Origin: an uncultured Desulfuromonadales bacterium
GTDB lineage: Bacteria; Desulfobacterota; Desulfuromonadia; Geobacterales; CAIOGM01
Length of the DNA: 33,334 nt
Reading direction: 5' to 3'
Assembly: GCA_903929485.1 (NCBI GenBank)
Contig: CAIYUY010000099.1
Location: forward strand, 1 to 33,334
In this document: piece by piece, positions 30,330 through 33,334 of the stretch
How the letters are laid out: every line of letters begins with the position of its first letter
Position numbering within the stretch: the first letter of the stretch is position 1
Notes under the pieces: model-generated
Seen by the model: the letters and a program-made list of their open reading frames with translations, nothing else
Told to the model about the DNA's origin: nothing
The model's database searches: none
Translations under genes and position numbers: made by a program

Positions 30330-31419
30330 CGTGGAGAGCCGGAAACCGGACTGCTCCCTCGTCGTCCCGCTCCTCAACGAAGCCGAGACGATCCGAAAAT
30401 TTCTCCTCATGCTTGCCCGACAGGAGAGGATCGACTTCCAGGTAATCCTTAGTGACGGCGGCTCCAGGGATGACACTCTCCTCCGGGCAAAGGCTCTCGG
30501 GGAACTTCTCCCCTACGATCTGACCATCATCACCGGCGGCCGCGGCCGTGGGCGACAGATGAACAGCGGCGCGGCCGTTGCCCAGGGCGATTGGCTCCTT
30601 TTTATCCACGCAGACTCGAAATTTTCCGACCCCTTGGCTCTCTACAAGGGACTCTCGGCCGTCAAGGAGAGGGAGGTCGCCAAGGGAGAGGGGCGCACGG
30701 CGGGCCGTTTCGCCATCAGGTTCGACACCGCCGGCGCCTCTTCCGGTTTCGGTTACTCATTCTGTGAAGGGAAAGCCCGACTCAATCGGTCCGGCTGCAT
30801 CCTGGGTGACCAGGGGTTCCTCCTGTCACGAAAACTCCTGGAGAGAGTCGGCTCTTTCGACGAATCACTCACCGTCGCCGAGGATCCGGATTTTGCGGAG
30901 CGACTGCGAGCTCACGGGGAGTTCATCCTTCTCCCTGCTGAAATCCTCAGTTCACCCCGACGATTCGTGATGGAGGGGTATCGCTCCCGGCAGACCCTCA
31001 ACGCCCTCCTCATGGGGCTCCTCTTTTCAGGACACTCCTCCTTTCTGGCCACCCTTCCCGGCAGCTATCAACGACATGACCGGGCCCGACGTCTGAGCCT
31101 GGAACCTATTTTCAGGGAGATCGCCCGGCTCATCTCCACCCTACCCATGAGGAAGCGGCTCCTCTTCTGGTACAAGATCGGCGCCTATGTCCGCGGCAAC
31201 ATCTGGCAGTTGGCCTTTGCCCTGGATCTGTGGCGAACCCGGCGCGGGGGGGTGGAGGGGGCGCTGCTGGCGTTGTATGATAAGTATCTGGACCGGTTAA
31301 CGAACCATCCCCCCGGGAGATTGCTGGTAGCCGGCATCGTTTGGCTCTGGTTTTTTTCGGCGCGGCGCTGGAGATGGCTCAGGGAGGGGAAACGGGAGGA
31401 CGTAAAACGGGCCGGCTGA
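30139..31419 (+). CDS. Family 2 glycosyltransferase (TIGR04283-like) fused downstream of a molybdopterin oxidoreductase relic
   Basis: The open frame is 426 residues, but only residue 65 onward (GTG at 30331) resembles a glycosyltransferase: CSLVVPLLNEAETIRKFL, VILSDGGSRDDT, GRGRGRQMNSGAAVAQGDWLLFIHADS, GDQGFLLSRKLLERVGSFDE and VAEDPDFAERLR. These fit GT-A enzymes of the TIGR04283 type (the GRxRQMNxGA signature). The first 50 or so residues derive from a molybdopterin oxidoreductase start, and the ancestral stop TGA (30327) sits one base before the GTG, the arrangement of two coupled genes. Deletion inside the upstream gene has placed its start in frame with the glycosyltransferase, so either a chimeric or a GTG-initiated protein is made. 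A C-terminal extension of about 120 residues ends in a likely membrane-proximal helix (GRLLVAGIVWLWFFSA). Confidence 0.85.
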   Translation: MPPFIHRSVRPHDCPDSCGLLVTVNAGRAVHVTGDAAPSDSPTRETGIRSTTTGWSSAPPNPPDVESRKPDCSLVVPLLNEAETIRKFLLMLARQERIDFQVILSDGGSRDDTLLRAKALGELLPYDLTIITGGRGRGRQMNSGAAVAQGDWLLFIHADSKFSDPLALYKGLSAVKEREVAKGEGRTAGRFAIRFDTAGASSGFGYSFCEGKARLNRSGCILGDQGFLLSRKLLERVGSFDESLTVAEDPDFAERLRAHGEFILLPAEILSSPRRFVMEGYRSRQTLNALLMGLLFSGHSSFLATLPGSYQRHDRARRLSLEPIFREIARLISTLPMRKRLLFWYKIGAYVRGNIWQLAFALDLWRTRRGGVEGALLALYDKYLDRLTNHPPGRLLVAGIVWLWFFSARRWRWLREGKREDVKRAG

Positions 31420-31434
31420 TGAGAGCCGACCCGT
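31407..31434. terminator. Hairpin at the glycosyltransferase stop codon
   Basis: ACGGG(CC)GGCT and AGCC(GA)CCCGT pair around GATGAG, overlapping the stop of the plus-strand gene. No T tract follows on plus. On minus it ends TTTTA, so it may back up the 31439-31475 terminator. Confidence 0.45.
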
Positions 31435-31438
31435 GGTC

Positions 31439-31475
31439 AAAAAAAACTTATTAGCCCGCCATCAGCAGCCGGCTA
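31439..31475 (-). terminator. Rho-independent terminator after the Cys-rich protein
   Basis: On the minus strand TAGCCgGC, a 7-nt loop and GCgGGCTA form an imperfect stem, followed after 5 nt by eight Ts (31439-31446). It lies just past the stop of the Cys-rich gene. Confidence 0.6.
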
Positions 31476-31482
31476 CCCCTTT

Positions 31483-31893
31483 TTACTTCTTGGCGGGTGC
31501 GGCAGCCTTGGTGTCGACGACCTTACTCATCTCCTTGCCGCAGCCGCACTTGCCCGGCTTCTGGCTGATGGTCTGGCAGTCGCACTGGGCGCCGCAGGCG
31601 CAGTTGTACTTGCCGGCGAGGAGGACGGAAGCTTCCTTACCGTCCTGTTTGTAGAAGGCCTTCCCTTTTTCCACTTTGTCCACCGTCACCTTCAGCAGAG
31701 CCTGACCGCAGGAGCATTTCCCCTCTTTTTTGGAGACGGTGTTGCAGCCACACCCGTTGCCGCAGCCGCAGACGTAGATCTCATCGCCTCCCTTCACCTC
31801 CAATTTCCCCCCCTTCAACGGCTCGGAAAACGAAAGCGCGGAAAAACCAAGGCCCAAAACCATGATCATCAAAACTACCAGAAACTTTTTCAT
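31483..31893 (-). CDS. Exported Cys-rich protein with two 6-Cys repeats
   Basis: Encodes 136 residues from the ATG at 31891-31893 (AAGGAG 9 nt upstream); a longer frame adds 20 improbable residues. A clear signal peptide KKFLVVLMIMVLGLGFSALS is cleaved near residue 24. Two homologous motifs follow: CGCGNGCGCNTVSKKEGKC plus SCG, and CACGAQCDCQTISQKPGKC plus GCG, each with six Cys in a CxC-x3-CxC-x8-CxC pattern. They are separated by a Lys-rich beta segment (VTVDKVEKGKAFYKQDGKEASVLLAGKY). The tail is Ala/Lys-rich. Twelve Cys in a small exported protein suggest metal (Cu, Zn) binding or an Fe-S-like role. No haem motif (CxxCH) is present. It is a single-gene unit with its own promoter and terminator. 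Function is unknown. Confidence 0.8.
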   Translation of the reverse strand: MKKFLVVLMIMVLGLGFSALSFSEPLKGGKLEVKGGDEIYVCGCGNGCGCNTVSKKEGKCSCGQALLKVTVDKVEKGKAFYKQDGKEASVLLAGKYNCACGAQCDCQTISQKPGKCGCGKEMSKVVDTKAAAPAKK

Positions 31894-31941
31894 GTGGCTA
31901 ATCTCCTTGTGGTGTGATGCTCGTGGCATCAATTTGGTTGC

Positions 31942-31971
31942 ACTGTAAATCAAACGGGAATTATTTGTCCA
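31942..31971 (-). promoter_or_regulatory. Candidate sigma70 promoter of the Cys-rich protein
   Basis: On the minus strand TGGACA (31966-31971), an 18-nt spacer and TACAGT (31942-31947) lie about 50 bp upstream of the ATG. Confidence 0.4.
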
Positions 31972-32007
31972 GTTTTTTATGTCCGGTCCTCTGAAAAAGA
32001 TGAAAGC

Positions 32008-32880
32008 TCAGACGATGAGCCGAAACAGCTGCTCCACGCAACTTATCCGCATCGGCGAATAACAGTAATAATCACCGTCAATCTGAACCGCTTTCCTGCC
32101 GGTCACCACCAGTTTGGCGGCGCTGAACCGGCGGACATGAGGAGTATCGGGATAGCTGCCCGCCAGGGTACTCAGCGCCAGTTTGAGATAGGACATTCTC
32201 CGGTCATCCTTCACGCAGACAACCTGGAACTCCGGGGCGAAAAGATCGGCGTGAGGGGCCAGGATAACTCCGCCCCCATAAGCGGCGGCGTTACAAATGA
32301 TGACCCCGTGGCAATCGATGCGCATCTCATCCACATAGAGCTCAAGACGCTCCCGTTCCCATGCGGCAAAGCGGCGTAACGCCGCCAACAGATATGCTCC
32401 CTTGCCAAGAAGTCTCAATTCCGGGGAGCGGACACTCTCGCAGATGAAACCGTCCAATCCAATCCCCGCCATGAGAAGAAAAAACTGTTTTTTCCGTTCC
32501 ACCTGGAGCAACCCCACGGCAGGGGAGCGGGTGGCGCCGTTGACGATCCGCGTTAGGGCGTTCTCCAGGGAGCTTATGCCGATCTCCCGGGCCAGCAGAT
32601 TAGCCTTCCCCATGGGGATTACCGCCAGGGTAGCCTTACCGAAAGTAATCCCGTTGATAACGCCGTTGATGGCGCCGTCTCCCCCCCCCACGATGATGAA
32701 AGGGTGCTCCTCGCCGGCGCAGATACGATTGGCGCAGCGGGCCACCTCTCCCGGTTCGGTCACGGCATGAAGCGTCAGCGTGATGCCGGAAGCCGCCAGG
32801 GTACTGACGACCTGATTTACCCGGTGGCGGCTATAGGAACCGGCCAGGGTATTGATGATAAAATGATACTGACGGGGCAC
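32008..32880 (-). CDS. Diacylglycerol/lipid kinase-like protein (YegS/LCB5 family)
   Basis: Encodes 290 residues from a GTG at 32878-32880 with GAGGG upstream. The catalytic domain has the start FIINTLAGSYSRHR (relative of NPxSG), the nucleotide loop VGGGDGAINGVING (GGGDG at 65-69) and VIPMGKANLLAREIG (88-101), where most relatives have PxGTxN; here Thr is replaced by Lys-Ala. The C-terminal beta domain contains ILAPHADLFAPEFQVVCV, corresponding to the P.A...DG.l.v motif, and VQIDGDY near the end. It would phosphorylate a lipid such as diacylglycerol or a sphingoid-like substrate. The changed PMGKAN and APEF (usually DG) positions leave the substrate uncertain. Confidence 0.88.
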   Translation of the reverse strand: MPRQYHFIINTLAGSYSRHRVNQVVSTLAASGITLTLHAVTEPGEVARCANRICAGEEHPFIIVGGGDGAINGVINGITFGKATLAVIPMGKANLLAREIGISSLENALTRIVNGATRSPAVGLLQVERKKQFFLLMAGIGLDGFICESVRSPELRLLGKGAYLLAALRRFAAWERERLELYVDEMRIDCHGVIICNAAAYGGGVILAPHADLFAPEFQVVCVKDDRRMSYLKLALSTLAGSYPDTPHVRRFSAAKLVVTGRKAVQIDGDYYCYSPMRISCVEQLFRLIV

Positions 32881-32970
32881 TGCGAACCCTCACATGTAAT
32901 GGCGATGACAATCGCAGGGGATAGGAGGATCAGATAAGAACAGGAGTTAATTACACCTGACGGATAACCT

Positions 32971-33109
32971 TTGAACCGCAAAGACGCAAAGTACGCGAAG
33001 AAAACAAAAGAGAAACGACGGAACCTGGATTCTTTTATGGTTTACCTCAAAAAAAGGTTTTTTCTTTACGGTTCCTTTACGTCCTTAGCGTCCTTGCGGA
33101 GAAAATGTT
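32971..33109. repeat. Palindromic intergenic repeat (CCGCAAAGACGCAAAG...GCGTCCTTGCGG family)
   Basis: The left arm CCGCAAAGACGCAAAGTACG (about 32975-32994) is mirrored by CGTCCTTAGCGTCCTTGCGG (about 33079-33099). Between them lies an inner AAAAAAGG...TTTTTT. This family is scattered in many bacterial genomes and produces false ORFs beginning NRKDAKYAKK. Confidence 0.75.
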
Positions 33110-33126
33110 TTCGTTTTTTGTTGTCT

Positions 33127-33152
33127 CTTGTTCCCAAGCTCCGGCTTGGAAA
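33127..33152. repeat. Short hairpin repeat GTTCCCAAGC-TCCG-GCTTGGAAAC
   Basis: The arms GTTCCCAAGC and GCTTGGAAAC pair with a single mismatch around TCCG. This is a common dispersed palindrome (GTTCCCAAGCT...AGCTTGGGAAC). Confidence 0.7.
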
Positions 33153-33236
33153 CGAGAAAATAGAAACAGCAAAGAATCGCATCGGTTAGCTCTTTAGGTG
33201 ATTCGCGACAAAGAACATACCCGACAGAAACCTGTT

Positions 33237-33330
33237 CACCCTTCGACAAGCTCAGGGCGAACGGATTCAGGTTTAATAACCGCCTTATTTTCCGTTCGTG
33301 GTGAGCCTGTCGAACCATGAACGGAAAATC
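33237..33330. repeat. Palindromic repeat (CTTCGACAAGCTCAGGGCGAACGG family)
   Basis: CCTTCGACAAGCTCAGGGCG plus AACGG at about 33240-33264 is inverted against CCGTTCGTGGTGAGCCTGTC plus GAAC at about 33293-33317, with a further ATGAACGG. This is a well-known dispersed element that yields spurious peptides such as FALSLSKGE and MVRQAHHERK. Confidence 0.8.
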
Positions 33331-33334
33331 GATA

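Noticed and set aside
32971-33318. Two small ORFs beginning NRKDAKYAKK and VRQAHHERK
   Set aside because: Both are translations of dispersed palindromic repeats and are classic spurious calls.

Overview
The window looks like a chromosomal segment from a Geobacter-like deltaproteobacterium (Geobacterales/Desulfuromonadales). This is inferred from gene families and moderately high GC, not from any search. Supporting signs are the short flagellin, an MSHA-type pilus operon, a beta-hydroxyacid dehydrogenase of the succinic-semialdehyde-reductase type, a hemerythrin/GGDEF remnant, a stand-alone Cas6 and a Cys-rich exported protein.

Layout. 1-363: 3' end of a gene for a protein with a C-terminal F5/8-type-C-like domain. 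468-1874 (-): RNA uridine methyltransferase. 2278-3117 (+): flagellin. 3218-6093 (-): ftsH and an orphan cas6. 6263-6511 (+): small conserved gene. 6570-6815 (-): hemerythrin-GGDEF pseudogene. 6870-12498 (-): pilus accessory block made of a TMTC-like membrane glycosyltransferase, a large pilin-like protein and a 981-residue pilin-like lectin/solenoid adhesin. 12760-23097 (-): MSHA-type biogenesis operon in the order mshI, J, K, L, E, G, M, lytic transglycosylase, mshN, then the pilin mshA with its own terminator. 23426-25927 (-): beta-hydroxyacid dehydrogenase, endonuclease III and a kinase-BON protein. 26078-27151 (+): ICMT-like membrane methyltransferase and a DUF2889 protein. 27117-29976 (-): trpS and a GAF-PAS-SpoIIE phosphatase. 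30139-31419 (+): glycosyltransferase fused to the relic of a molybdopterin oxidoreductase. 31483-32880 (-): 12-Cys exported protein and a diacylglycerol-kinase-like gene. The right end is a mosaic of palindromic repeats.

Working together: the mshI-N products would form a complete inner-membrane platform, ATPase and secretin. These would export the pilin at 12760 and probably the two large pilin-like proteins, whose gene block also encodes a possible O-glycosyltransferase. The ATPase carries a c-di-GMP-binding MshEN domain, so extension is probably second-messenger controlled. No prepilin peptidase, retraction ATPase or CRISPR array is present.

The most notable points are the lectin/beta-solenoid pilin-like adhesin, a major pilin with Gly in place of the usual Glu5, a probable frameshift at the A6 run at the start of mshI, a gene fusion created by deletion of a molybdopterin oxidoreductase, an orphan cas6 whose last codons lie in a repeat, and a 47-bp duplicated translation start before the kinase-BON gene.
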